This document shows positions 1-9,244 of a stretch of 41,191 bases of DNA, piece by piece. Positions within the stretch are counted from its first letter, which is position 1. The number at the start of each line of letters is the position of its first letter. Where the stretch lies: positions 1-41,191 of the forward strand of contig JADFIF010000008.1 of the NCBI GenBank assembly GCA_022566795.1, given 5' to 3'. A program made the position numbers and the translations under genes. This DNA comes from Chloroflexota bacterium. Lineage in GTDB: Bacteria; Chloroflexota; Dehalococcoidia; Lucifugimonadales; G022566795. The notes beneath the pieces were generated by a model, which had not been told where the DNA came from, made no database searches, and worked only from the letters and a program-made list of their open reading frames with translations.

Positions 1-1572
1 CGGCTCCATCTCGATCCAAACATCGGCGTACTGGCCGTGACCGCCCGTTTGACGCACCAACCGACCCTGCACCCTGGAGGCCGAGGTTATCGCCTCTCGG
101 TATGCCACGCGCGGCTTCCCGACGTTGCCCTCTACCTTGAACTCGCGCTTCATCCGTTCGATCAGGACCTCGAGGTGAAGCTCGCCCATACCCGAAATTA
201 CGGTCTGACCAGTCTCCGAGTCGTAGGCCACCTTGAAAGTCGGGTCCTCGTCGGAGAGCTTCCCCAGCGCGTCGACCAGCTTATCCTGATCGGCCCGAGC
301 TTTCGGTTCGATGGCCACCGAAACGACCGGCTCAGGGAAGGTGATCGTCTCCAGCACCACGGGTGAGCTGATCGCACAGATAGTATCGCCCGTCACAGTG
401 TCCTTGAGCCCGACCGCGGCCGCGATCTCCCCCGCGCGCACCTCCTCGACCTCTTCGCGATGCTGGGCGTGCATTCGCACGATGCGGCCCAGACGCTCGC
501 GTGTCCCCTTGGAGGAGTTGAGTACCATCGACCCGGTCTTGGCTGTTCCGGAGTACGCCCGGAAGTACACGAGCCTTCCGATGAAGGAGTCGGTCACGGT
601 CTTGAACGCGAGTGCGGCGAAGGGAGCGTCTTCGCTCGGCCCGACCTCGATCTCCTCGCCGCTTTTGGGATCTTTGCCATGTACGGGCGGGACGTCCAGC
701 GGGGAGGGGAGGTAGTCACCTATGGCGTCGAGCAGCGGCTGTATGCCGCGCGTCCGCAGGGCGCTCCCGCATAGCACCGGCACGAGGCTGTATGCTATCG
801 TCGCCTTCCGCAGGGCGCTCTTGATCTCCGCATTGGAGATCTCCGCATCATCTAGGTACTTGACCATCAGCTCATCGTCGGTCTCCGCGATCTTCTCCAC
901 CATCTGGCCTCGGTAGATGCGAAACTCCTCGATGAGCTCCTCCGGCACCGGGCCCTCGGCGGGCGGATCCGACACCTCGTCGGAGAAGACCAGCGACCTC
1001 TCCTCGACGAGATCGATCACCCCTCTGAAGCTGTCCTCGACTCCGACGGGGATCTGGATGGCGACGGGATTGGCCTGAAGCCGGCGGGCTATGCTGTCGA
1101 TGGTACGGTGGAAGTCGGCGCCGACCCTGTCCATCTTGTTGACGAAGCAGATGCGCGGCACGTGGTAGCGGTCTGCCTGCCGCCAAACCGTCTCTGATTG
1201 AGGCTGTACGCCGGCCACCGCGTCGAAGACCACCACGCCGCCGTCCAGTATACGAAGGCTGCGCTCCACCTCGGCGGTGAAGTCGACGTGTCCAGGGGTG
1301 TCGATGATGTTGATGGTGTAGCCGTTCCACGACAACGTCGTTGCGGCAGACGTGATGGTGATGCCCCTTTCCCGCTCTTGGGCCATCCAGTCCAGCGCCG
1401 TAGTACCCTCGTCGACGCCGCCGATCTTGTAGATTTTGCCCCCGAAAAAGAGCACACGCTCGGACACCGTCGTCTTTCCAGCGTCGATGTGCGCGATGAA
1501 CCCGATGTTCCGGGTACATTTCATTGAAGCCTTGGTCGTCATCTCTTTGGCCGCCGGCCCATTGACTCTCAT
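1..1572 (-). CDS. fusA: Elongation factor G, C-terminus cut by window edge
   Basis: Open minus frame from ATG at 1572 to base 1: [43 protein letters not shown]...[26 protein letters not shown]...[10 protein letters not shown]...VNKMDR. G1-G4 GTPase motifs. Downstream of rpsL-rpsG. Absent from the supplied ORF list because it has no stop in the window. Confidence 0.97.
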   Translation of the reverse strand, partial: MRVNGPAAKEMTTKASMKCTRNIGFIAHIDAGKTTVSERVLFFGGKIYKIGGVDEGTTALDWMAQERERGITITSAATTLSWNGYTINIIDTPGHVDFTAEVERSLRILDGGVVVFDAVAGVQPQSETVWRQADRYHVPRICFVNKMDRVGADFHRTIDSIARRLQANPVAIQIPVGVEDSFRGVIDLVEERSLVFSDEVSDPPAEGPVPEELIEEFRIYRGQMVEKIAETDDELMVKYLDDAEISNAEIKSALRKATIAYSLVPVLCGSALRTRGIQPLLDAIGDYLPSPLDVPPVHGKDPKSGEEIEVGPSEDAPFAALAFKTVTDSFIGRLVYFRAYSGTAKTGSMVLNSSKGTRERLGRIVRMHAQHREEVEEVRAGEIAAAVGLKDTVTGDTICAISSPVVLETITFPEPVVSVAIEPKARADQDKLVDALGKLSDEDPTFKVAYDSETGQTVISGMGELHLEVLIERMKREFKVEGNVGKPRVAYREAITSASRVQGRLVRQTGGHGQYADVWIEMEP

Positions 1573-1580
1573 GCCTCGCT

Positions 1581-2051
1581 CTACCAGCGATAGTGGACGA
1601 ACGCCCTGTTGGCCTCCGCCATCCGGTAAAGGTCTTCGCGCCGTCGGACCGCCGCACCCTGACCGCGGGATGCCTCCAGAAGCTCCTGGGCCAGCCGCTC
1701 GGCCATCGGCCGGCCGCTTCGGGCCCTGGCTCCGTTGACGATCCACCGGAGCGAAAGGGCCAGCCTTCGCTCCTGACGTACCTCGATCGGCACCTGATAG
1801 GTGGCGCCGCCCACTCTTCTCGACTTTACCTCGACCATGGGCGTCGCGTTTCGCACCGCCTGCTCGAACACCTCGATGCCGGGCCGGTGCGCCTCGCGCT
1901 CAGCCTGGTCCAGCGCGGTGTAGACGATGCGCTGCGCCACCGTCTTCTTCCCGTTGAGCATCACCTTATTGATAAACTGGCTCAGCTCGCGGTGCTGGAA
2001 CTTCGGGTCGGGAGGTATCTTTCTTTTCTCAGCTCTTCTTCGGCGAGACAT
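1581..2051 (-). CDS. rpsG: 30S ribosomal protein S7
   Basis: 156 aa, [18 protein letters not shown]...[19 protein letters not shown]...[12 protein letters not shown]...; str operon context. Confidence 0.97.
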   Translation of the reverse strand: MSRRRRAEKRKIPPDPKFQHRELSQFINKVMLNGKKTVAQRIVYTALDQAEREAHRPGIEVFEQAVRNATPMVEVKSRRVGGATYQVPIEVRQERRLALSLRWIVNGARARSGRPMAERLAQELLEASRGQGAAVRRREDLYRMAEANRAFVHYRW

Positions 2052-2059
2052 CGTTGTTT

Positions 2060-2482
2060 CTAGACCAGCCCTGGTGTCTTCTTGGTTCCATACTTGCTTC
2101 GGCCGCGCCTGCGATCGGCCACACCGGCGGTGTCCAGCGCACCGCGAATGATGTGGTATCGAACGCCCGGGAGGTCCCTCACACGGCCCCCCCTCATCAG
2201 CACGACGGAGTGTTCCTGAAGGTTGTGGCCCTCACCTGGAATGTACGCCGTAACCTCCATGCCATTGGTCAGTCGCACCCTCGCCACTTTGCGCAGGGCC
2301 GAGTTGGGCTTCTTAGGTGTCTGGGTCCTGACCTGAATGCAGACCCCCCGCTTTTGCGGAGAGCCCGAGCCTTTGCGGCCTCGGTTCTTCAACGAGTTGA
2401 ACATGTAGCTGAGGGCCGGCGCCTTGTCCTTCCGGCGTCTGGGGTGCCTTCCTTTTCGGACTAGCTGATTCACAGTCGGCAT
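2060..2482 (-). CDS. rpsL: 30S ribosomal protein S12
   Basis: Listed ORF runs to 2704, but the canonical S12 N-terminus [12 protein letters not shown] starts at ATG 2482 (140 aa); [41 protein letters not shown]. Confidence 0.96.
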   Translation of the reverse strand: MPTVNQLVRKGRHPRRRKDKAPALSYMFNSLKNRGRKGSGSPQKRGVCIQVRTQTPKKPNSALRKVARVRLTNGMEVTAYIPGEGHNLQEHSVVLMRGGRVRDLPGVRYHIIRGALDTAGVADRRRGRSKYGTKKTPGLV

Positions 2483-2894
2483 ACCACTAACCTCTAACCG
2501 CTTGCTGGAGGACAAGAGATAACCCGCCACCTCTGGAGGCGACAAACGCAAATTATACAAGCGCCACTTCGCCATGTCAACGCCTCTGAGGGGCACCGTG
2601 GGCGTCCTCGGACGCCGGATCACGGGCTCTGCACTCCCGATAGCGGGGGTCGACGGAGCTCCGTCGACCAGTAACGCTTGATCGACTCGGGCAGCGGCTT
2701 CCATACCGTGCTTTGAATGCGCGATACCCCATCTGCCACAGGGTGGAGACAGTGCCGCAGCTCGGCACGCGGCTGACCGGCGGGCGTCATACCGGTTAGA
2801 GAGGGGCCGCCGAGTGGGAAATGGCAGGGTTTTATTCGCTATTGATCCTGGCGAAGATGCCCGAGGAGGTGGAAGGCAACTCCGGCCTGGCCTT

Positions 2895-3848
2895 TTACGG
2901 CTGAGGCTCAGTTATGTAAATTACGCTTGAGGTTGTGCCGCTTTTCGCCAAGTCAAACTGGTGGACTGCGACGTAGTCAAGGTCCGTGGCCACAACGGCT
3001 TGCCAGAACTCGTTGCCTCCGATGACCAAGGTATCGCTCGCTTCTCCCGTTTGGGTCACCACCTGTATCGAAACTGTGGAAGGTACACGGCCCGACGGCG
3101 GAAAAAGCGACAACAAGCCATCCGGGAGGACCGAGGAGAGATCAACGCTGTAGGCAAAGTCCCATTGAGGAACGACCTGATTCTCCACTGAGATCTCTAT
3201 CGTCCCTTCTTCAACAGGTAGCCCCTGCTCACCTATAACGCTGATGAGAACGGCATTCCCAGGTACCGAGGGAACGTTTCTTTGGTTGGAAGGTGCCCGC
3301 TCAGTCGGTTTTGGATAGACGAGCTCAGAGACCTTGCCGGTCTTCCCAAGGTCAAAAGTGTGAGCCGCGACGTAGTCACGATCTGGGTCAACCGCCTCCC
3401 AGAAGTCGTCGTTCCTGACCACCAACGTGTCGCTCCTCTTTCCGTTGAGTGTTACGACCTGTAAGAGCATCTTTGCAAGGTGACGCCTCGGCGGAGGATG
3501 GATGCCCAATAAGCCACCACCGCCGAACGTTGCCAGGTTCACGGAATAGTTGAAGTCTAAATAGTCGAATGCCCCTTCATTTTCGACCGAGACCTCAATA
3601 GTCCCATCTGTCACAGGCTGTCCCTGTTCGTCGACGACATTGATCAGTAGGTTGGCTCCTGGAAAGGACGGGGTGTTTCCTACTGTCGACGATGCAGTTG
3701 TTGGCAGAGATGTCGGACTAGGAACCACAGACGCCTGAGAGCCGCACGCTACGTGGACGAGCGCCAAGGCTAATGCGGCAGCGCCTATGACAAACATATG
3801 TGACCTATCAGATCCGGTGCTCATGACGGGTAGTGTTCGGCGCAGCAT
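2895..3848 (-). CDS. Putative lipoprotein with two tandem homologous domains, unknown function
   Basis: Hydrophobic N-terminus with lipobox-like LVHVAC|GS; two internally homologous ~110 aa units. Start may be internal (M9 at 3824). Confidence 0.75.
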   Translation of the reverse strand: MLRRTLPVMSTGSDRSHMFVIGAAALALALVHVACGSQASVVPSPTSLPTTASSTVGNTPSFPGANLLINVVDEQGQPVTDGTIEVSVENEGAFDYLDFNYSVNLATFGGGGLLGIHPPPRRHLAKMLLQVVTLNGKRSDTLVVRNDDFWEAVDPDRDYVAAHTFDLGKTGKVSELVYPKPTERAPSNQRNVPSVPGNAVLISVIGEQGLPVEEGTIEISVENQVVPQWDFAYSVDLSSVLPDGLLSLFPPSGRVPSTVSIQVVTQTGEASDTLVIGGNEFWQAVVATDLDYVAVHQFDLAKSGTTSSVIYITEPQP

Positions 3849-4001
3849 TCCATGATCTCAGTTTACTACTGGGTTTGACCCACAAGGAACGGCACCGCGG
3901 CAGTACTTAAGTCGTGTTTGACAAGGACTTTCGTGCCATTCGCCTAGAGGGCTCTGAGCGGCGTCGGCATGGCCTGCAAGGGCGATGATATAATTCCGCC
4001 C

Positions 4002-4988
4002 ATGCTGGTGATCAACCGACGGGAGGTCGAGTCCCTAATCGACCTGGACGAGCTTGTGGACGCCTTGGCGCCCGCGATGGTGGAGCTGAGCGCGGGCACC
4101 GTGTCGCTGCCACCCCGCATCGCCGCCGACGTCCCGGCCAGGTCGGCCTTCGTCGGCGTCATGCCGACCTACCTGCCGTCCTCCGAATCGCTGGCGGTGA
4201 AGCTGGTTAGCGTCTTCCCCCACAACGACGCTCTGGGGCTCGAGAGCCACCATGCGATGATCGCGGTGTTCGACGCGGGCACGGGCGTCGTCGAGGCCGT
4301 CATGGACGGCAGCCATATCACGGCGACGCGGACCGCCGCGGGCTCCGCGCTGGCGACGCGGCTTCTGGCCCGTGGCGACGCACACGTGTTGGCGCTGCTG
4401 GGCACTGGAGTGCAGGCGCGGGCGCATGCGAGGGCAATTCCCCGCGTTCGGCCGGTTCGGGAGATTCGGGTCGCCGGCCGCAATCGGGAAAAGGCAGTGA
4501 CCGTGGCCCGGGAGCTGTCGGACGAGCTCGGCCTCACGGTGGTGGCAGCCGCCTCCTACGAGGACGCCGCTTCGGGCGCAGACATCGTGTGCACGGCGAC
4601 GCACTCCACCGAGCCGGTGCTGCGCTGGCGGTGGCTCCGGGCCGGCGCGCACGTCAACTCGGTCGGGCTGAATCCGGCGGGCAGGGAGCTGGACGATGAT
4701 ACCGTTGCCAACGCGCTGGTGGTCGTCGAGTCGCGCGACTCGGCGCTCGCGCCGCCTCCGGCCGGAGCCAACGACCTGCTATGGCCCATCCGCGACGGGC
4801 GCATCGCCAAGAGCCACGTGCACGCCGAGGTGGGCGAGCTGATATCGGGCGCGAAGCCCGGACGGACCTCGGCAGAGCAGGTGACGCTGTACAAGTCGGT
4901 CGGTGTCGCGGTCCAAGACGCCGTGGCGGCGAGGCTCGTGCTCGAAAAGGCGCGAGGGCGAGGCATGGGGACCGAAGTGGCGCTCTAA
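4002..4988 (+). CDS. Ornithine cyclodeaminase / mu-crystallin family protein
   Basis: MLVINRREVESLIDLDELVDALAPAMVELSAG...MDGSHITATRTAAGSALATRLLA...LLGTGVQARAHARA...NSVGLNPAGRELDDD; typical family motifs. Confidence 0.9.
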   Translation: MLVINRREVESLIDLDELVDALAPAMVELSAGTVSLPPRIAADVPARSAFVGVMPTYLPSSESLAVKLVSVFPHNDALGLESHHAMIAVFDAGTGVVEAVMDGSHITATRTAAGSALATRLLARGDAHVLALLGTGVQARAHARAIPRVRPVREIRVAGRNREKAVTVARELSDELGLTVVAAASYEDAASGADIVCTATHSTEPVLRWRWLRAGAHVNSVGLNPAGRELDDDTVANALVVVESRDSALAPPPAGANDLLWPIRDGRIAKSHVHAEVGELISGAKPGRTSAEQVTLYKSVGVAVQDAVAARLVLEKARGRGMGTEVAL

Positions 4989-5141
4989 ACGTCGGCGCGA
5001 GCTGTCCGACGAGTGCCCTCTACGTGCTCCGAGCTCAAGAACGTCTCCGGCTGCCATCGCGGCGCACGAGGCCCTTGGCAGAGCGGAGCCGCCGCTCACG
5101 CGAGGCGAAAGGCTTTCGCACGGCCGGCTACACCGTGGCGG

Positions 5142-5375
5142 CTAGCTCTTTTCAGCGCGGCCTCTCGAGATTGCGCTGCTCAGTTCCGCGGCGATCTCGG
5201 ATTCCCGCCGTGCTGCCAGGCGGATGATGGCCCGGGCCATGAGCTGAAGGCTCTCTTCCAGGCGCGACAGGATGCGCTCCAGGCGAAGCATGAACCACAC
5301 GAGTACGATACCCGCTATACCCGCGTTCACAAACGGCGACAGGTCAATCTGCAACGTCCTACCCTCGCATACCAA
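5142..5375 (-). CDS. Small membrane protein (one TM plus amphipathic helix), holin-like candidate at the end of the tail cassette
   Basis: 77 aa: ...FVNAGIAGIVLVWFMLRLERILSRLEESLQLMARAI...; same strand and 23 bp downstream of the tail protein gene. Confidence 0.5.
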   Translation of the reverse strand: MVCEGRTLQIDLSPFVNAGIAGIVLVWFMLRLERILSRLEESLQLMARAIIRLAARRESEIAAELSSAISRGRAEKS

Positions 5376-5398
5376 CTACTTCTCGACCGATCCCGAAA

Positions 5399-7357
5399 CT
5401 ACACCCCCTCCAGCAACAGCTCGCGGGCGACCCTGGTCCAGCCCTCTCCGACCGTCACCCGGTGCCCCTCTACGAAGAAATCGCCGTCGATGCCCATGTC
5501 GCTGTAGGTGACGGTGACTCGGTCCGAGAAGGTCCGCTGGAGGATGAGCATCAGGTTCGCCCTGGAGCCGTTGGACACGACGACGTTGAGCACGGTCTTC
5601 GGGTCCTTCTTGCGCGCAAGTCTGGAATCGGCGGTGGCCTGCGCCACGGCCACCTCGCGGGTCCACCGGGCCTCGATGCTTTTGACGCGCTGGCCGTAGG
5701 TGCTCTTGCTGGTGGCATCCTCGGCAAGCACCAGCAGCGGGTCGTCGAACAGGAAGGCGTTGAGAGTGCGGAGCTTCAGCAGCGTCAGGTACCCGGCCGT
5801 AGCACCGAACGTTACCCTGATGAGAGTCCCCTTGCCGTTGAAGTCGGCGGTGTTAGGGTGGGTTACGGTCAGCTCGCTGGATATGTCCGTGCCCGAGCCA
5901 TCCTGAGCGGTGTTGGCGTCGTAGTCGGTGTTCTCCAGAGGCGTAAGCTGGCCGGCCACGATGTCGTAGTCCTCGGACTCGGCCAGGAAGTCCTTGGTCT
6001 CGTCTGAGGCAAAGGAGGGCTTCTCCTTCAGGGTCCAGGCGGTCTGGAGGCCTTGGGTCGTCGCGTCCCTGATCCTCACGAACACGACGTTCTCGATGTT
6101 CCCCGCTCCGTCGTCCCACACCAGCTCGGAGAAGAAGGCGTTGGCGCCGTCATTCACCTCCTTTATAGTGGCCTGAGACGCCGTATGGGGCCCTCCACTC
6201 CGGTGGGTCCGGTTCTCCAGGCGCCAGTAGCCGTGTCCGTCGACGTAGGCGAACCCATCCTCCTCGTCTTGGAGACGATGGATCTCATCGGTGGCCTGGA
6301 CACCCCAGATGGGCGGGCTGAACAGGCTGGGCACCAGAGTCGTTCCCGAGTCGAGCTGCCGCGAGCCGGAGTCCACGTCGGCGTAGTCGAGGATATCTCC
6401 CAGGATCTCGTCGGACGTTTGCGGCAGCGGGGAGGCCGAGTAGGTGTACAGCGTCACGCTGGTCAGCCGCTCGAGCTCGTCCAGCGCCCGCAGGTAGCAG
6501 TACTGCGCCGACCTGATTGGCCTGGGATGTATCGAGTCGACCGTGCCGAAGAACATCGACACCCACCCACCGAAGGCGTTCCACGCGTGGTCGGCCTGAT
6601 CGTCGCAGAACAGGCCGTGCCTCGTCGCGGTGGTGTTGAAGGATGAGGTCGTGTCCACGATCTCGGTGCTGTCGACGAAGACGCGGATGGACGTGCCGTG
6701 CAGGACGACTTGCAAGAACCTCTTCGAGGCGCTGGGCCAGGTGTAAGCCGCGCTGGCGACCAGGCTGTCGGCCCCGCCATCGACCTTCCGCACCTCGATG
6801 GCCGAGCCCGTGACCCTCGCGTACAGGTAGTCGCTGGTGGTGGAGAACCGAAAGGCGAGACCTCCACGATCGGCAGAGTCGGTCCCGAGGGTAAAGTCGC
6901 AGCCAAGAGATACGTTGGCGTCGAGGAAGTCGACGGTTGCCACGCAATCGCCGTTACCCTGGGTGCTGTCGGTTTCGACGCCCCCGCCGGCGACGATCTG
7001 AAAGCCGCCGAGGTGCTGGGTCCACGCGAACCCCGAGTCGAGGTCGAGAGTATGAGCTGAAAGCGGCGTTCCGCCGGCGTCGGAGAAGCCGTCGTAGGGG
7101 TACGCCGCACGCACCCACGTCTTGCGGCCAGGCTTCAGATTGCCGCTGAGCGGCGAGGACGTGTTGGGCGGGCTGTACTTGTGGTCGTCATTCCTGAGCT
7201 GAAGCTCGAGGCGTGCCGCCTCCAGGTGGCCGCTGGACAGGTCGCGAAAGTGCTCCAGGGTGAGCCCGAGCACATCCGCCGTCACGTCCTCGTTGGCGTC
7301 GGAGAAGTCGCCATCGTCGTTCCAGTCGACCTGAACCAACCACTTAGCCTGGGCCAC
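5399..7357 (-). CDS. Phage tail-like protein (tail tip/hub-like) with LamG-like internal region
   Basis: 652 aa: N-terminus MAQAKWLVQVDWNDDGDFSDANEDVTADVLG typical of phage minor tail proteins; central RFLQVVLHGTSIRVFVDSTEIVDTTSSF resembles a concanavalin/LamG fold. Confidence 0.65.
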   Translation of the reverse strand: MAQAKWLVQVDWNDDGDFSDANEDVTADVLGLTLEHFRDLSSGHLEAARLELQLRNDDHKYSPPNTSSPLSGNLKPGRKTWVRAAYPYDGFSDAGGTPLSAHTLDLDSGFAWTQHLGGFQIVAGGGVETDSTQGNGDCVATVDFLDANVSLGCDFTLGTDSADRGGLAFRFSTTSDYLYARVTGSAIEVRKVDGGADSLVASAAYTWPSASKRFLQVVLHGTSIRVFVDSTEIVDTTSSFNTTATRHGLFCDDQADHAWNAFGGWVSMFFGTVDSIHPRPIRSAQYCYLRALDELERLTSVTLYTYSASPLPQTSDEILGDILDYADVDSGSRQLDSGTTLVPSLFSPPIWGVQATDEIHRLQDEEDGFAYVDGHGYWRLENRTHRSGGPHTASQATIKEVNDGANAFFSELVWDDGAGNIENVVFVRIRDATTQGLQTAWTLKEKPSFASDETKDFLAESEDYDIVAGQLTPLENTDYDANTAQDGSGTDISSELTVTHPNTADFNGKGTLIRVTFGATAGYLTLLKLRTLNAFLFDDPLLVLAEDATSKSTYGQRVKSIEARWTREVAVAQATADSRLARKKDPKTVLNVVVSNGSRANLMLILQRTFSDRVTVTYSDMGIDGDFFVEGHRVTVGEGWTRVARELLLEGV

Positions 7358-7383
7358 TAATTCGCCTCCTGCTGGTGCCTTGT

Positions 7384-7815
7384 CTAGCCACCGACGCCTA
7401 GCCCCCTGCGGCGGTCCTCCGCGAGCAGACGTTTAATCTCCTTCGCCAGCGCTCTGATGGCTCGCTCGTCGTCGAGGAAGATCGTACCGCCCACCAGGTT
7501 GACGTTTACCGTCGAATCACCGGCCAAGCTTGAGGTAGCAGGTCGTGCCGTGGGGATCATCGCCGCGCTCATGGAGGGCCGCCCGCGCACTCGGGCAGAG
7601 GGTGCCTCCGGTGTCGACCCGGCGGTGGGGGCCAACCTCGGGAGGGAACGCAGGGCCGCGTCAGTCTCGGCACGGAGCCGGGTGAGCCGCGCCGACTGCT
7701 CTGGCGCCTCGGCCGCTGGCGGCGCGGATGGCGGAAGCCTTCGCAGGGTTCGCACGACGTTGCCGGCCTCTGCCCGAAGCCGGTTCAACCTCGCAGATGT
7801 TGATTCGCTGCCCAT
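7384..7815 (-). CDS. Short tape-measure-like protein with duplicated N-terminal motif
   Basis: 143 aa; repeats SARLNRLRAEAGNVVRTLRRLPP / SARLTRLRAETDAALRSLPRLAP; C-terminus STVNVNLVGGTIFLDDERAIRALAKEIKRLLAEDRRR resembles tape-measure C-termini; starts 1 nt after the preceding stop. Confidence 0.5.
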   Translation of the reverse strand: MGSESTSARLNRLRAEAGNVVRTLRRLPPSAPPAAEAPEQSARLTRLRAETDAALRSLPRLAPTAGSTPEAPSARVRGRPSMSAAMIPTARPATSSLAGDSTVNVNLVGGTIFLDDERAIRALAKEIKRLLAEDRRRGLGVGG

Positions 7816-7816
7816 A

Positions 7817-8383
7817 TCAGCCGTGCTCCTCTTCGTTCTCGAAGTTCAACGCTCCGCCGCCTTCGACCGCCCGCGCAACAGCGAGGTAGGTGCCCATGCG
7901 CCGCACGATGTCGGCGGGCGTCTCCTGTAGCCTCTGCCAGCTCCAGCCGGTCGCGGCCATCAGGTGGGCCTCGACGAATGCTGCGGGCACTTGGCCCGAC
8001 ATCAGCGCGGCGAAGAGCTCCTCTGCCTCGGCCCGAAGGCTCCGCGTGGCCAGGTATGGTGCGACGCAACGCTTGAACGCCTCCAGCACGGCGATCAGAT
8101 CTTCAGGGTCTCGCGAGGCGATGGCCTCGACACTGGCGGGCCCTGAAAAGCTCCAGCCCGCAGTGAGGGATACCAGCGCTCGGTCGACCAGTTCGTCGCC
8201 GGCGTCGGACCACTCGCTCAGATGGGCCCATGTAGGCCGGACGAAGATATCCCACCAACCGCCCGAGGGCAGCTCGACTCGATATACCTCGCCCACAGGG
8301 CCGGACGGGTCTGACCGCCCGGCAGACCGCTTCGCCCTGGCTGCCCCGCCGCCAAGCGCCTGTCGGCTCCAGCGAAACCGCAT
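7817..8383 (-). CDS. Putative tail assembly chaperone-like protein
   Basis: Listed ORF starts at 8440, but ATG at 8383 (MRFRWSRQALGGGAAR) avoids overlap with the upstream gene; mid-size helical protein between tail tube and tape-measure-like genes. Confidence 0.5.
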   Translation of the reverse strand: MRFRWSRQALGGGAARAKRSAGRSDPSGPVGEVYRVELPSGGWWDIFVRPTWAHLSEWSDAGDELVDRALVSLTAGWSFSGPASVEAIASRDPEDLIAVLEAFKRCVAPYLATRSLRAEAEELFAALMSGQVPAAFVEAHLMAATGWSWQRLQETPADIVRRMGTYLAVARAVEGGGALNFENEEEHG

Positions 8384-8388
8384 CGCCG

Positions 8389-8814
8389 TTAGTAGGCGCC
8401 TCGCGTGACAGTGCCCTCGACCTGCAGCGTTGCGAGCCACTCGATGAGGTTTCCGACGCGGCTCCTGAGCTCATACAGGCTTACCCAACACGTGCCGGAG
8501 TACTTCACGTCGCCGACGGCAGTCCCCTCCGGTCCGTATTCGAAACTCACGGCGGTCGTGTTGGTCCGCAATGGGCCGAGCACGGCGTCGGGACCTGCTG
8601 TAACGGTGTCGTCGAACAGGCCTCGCAGGTTGACCGTCACATCCTCCAGGCCGGGGATGAACTTCGCGCCTGAGTCTCCCAAGGCTGTGACCTCGTTCAG
8701 CAACCTCGGACCCGGCAGCCCGCGGACCTCCGTCAAGTAGGCCGACAGGTCGCGTGGCAGGTCGGCGGTGTCGTTGATTGAGAACTTGGAGACCTTGGAG
8801 TCGAAAAAGGTCAT
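8389..8814 (-). CDS. Phage tail tube-like protein
   Basis: Internal ATG 8814 (MTFFDSKVSKFSINDTADLPRDLSAYLTEVRGLPG...KFIPGLEDVTVNLRGLFDDTV...TAVSFEYGPEGTAVGDVKYSGTCWVSLYE). The ORF extension to 8922 runs through a terminator-like hairpin. Confidence 0.65.
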   Translation of the reverse strand: MTFFDSKVSKFSINDTADLPRDLSAYLTEVRGLPGPRLLNEVTALGDSGAKFIPGLEDVTVNLRGLFDDTVTAGPDAVLGPLRTNTTAVSFEYGPEGTAVGDVKYSGTCWVSLYELRSRVGNLIEWLATLQVEGTVTRGAY

Positions 8815-8852
8815 TGGCAACCTCGTCGCGGCGGGCTTGGCATCGGACCCAA

Positions 8853-8882
8853 CAAAAAAGAGACGGCCCAGAGGGTCCGTCC
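8853..8882 (-). terminator. Intrinsic terminator-like hairpin upstream of the tail cassette
   Basis: Minus strand GACGGACCC-TCT-GGGCCGTC followed by TCTTTTTT (8-bp stem with one bulged A). Confidence 0.65.
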
Positions 8883-8961
8883 CTTCACATTTATGATAGA
8901 ACAAATGTGCGCTATATGTCAAGGCCCATTTGGAAAACGAGCAGGGCCTTTAATTGTCTCT

Positions 8962-9020
8962 CTTGAGCGAAGCGAAGAGTCTCAGCGCCAACCGGGAAGA
9001 GATGCTTCGCTTCGCTCAAG
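8962..9020. repeat. Inverted repeat (REP-like)
   Basis: cttgagcgaagcgaag (8962-8977) and its exact reverse complement cttcgcttcgctcaag (9005-9020). Confidence 0.85.
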
Positions 9021-9244
9021 CATGACACATGGTTCCCCGCGACGCACTTTAAGGGCCCTGGGAGAACGGCGGCTGGCCGCCCGGACCCACCCCGGACAGG
9101 GACAATCCTTCGATCTAGCACGCTGCTACAGTCATCGAACGTGCGGAGATGGGAAGCGTCGGACCGCGACGTGACCTTCGGTCCGGTCATACCGAATCCG
9201 CCGCAAGCGCACCTCCGTAGTAGCTAGCGAGGTCCCCTCCAATG

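Noticed and set aside
872-1657. 261-aa minus-strand ORF near fusA
   Set aside because: Out-of-frame reading of fusA, rich in R/G/H; the true fusA frame is open from 1572 to base 1.
2821-2904. 27-codon micro-ORF ([27 protein letters not shown])
   Set aside because: Too short and without supporting evidence; possibly a gene fragment.
7817-7860. Programmed -1 frameshift between the chaperone-like and tape-measure-like genes
   Set aside because: No slippery heptamer is visible near the stop; genes are separated by 1 nt with a normal ATG.
8912-9190. 92-aa minus-strand ORF
   Set aside because: Runs through the inverted repeat and shows no protein-like signal.
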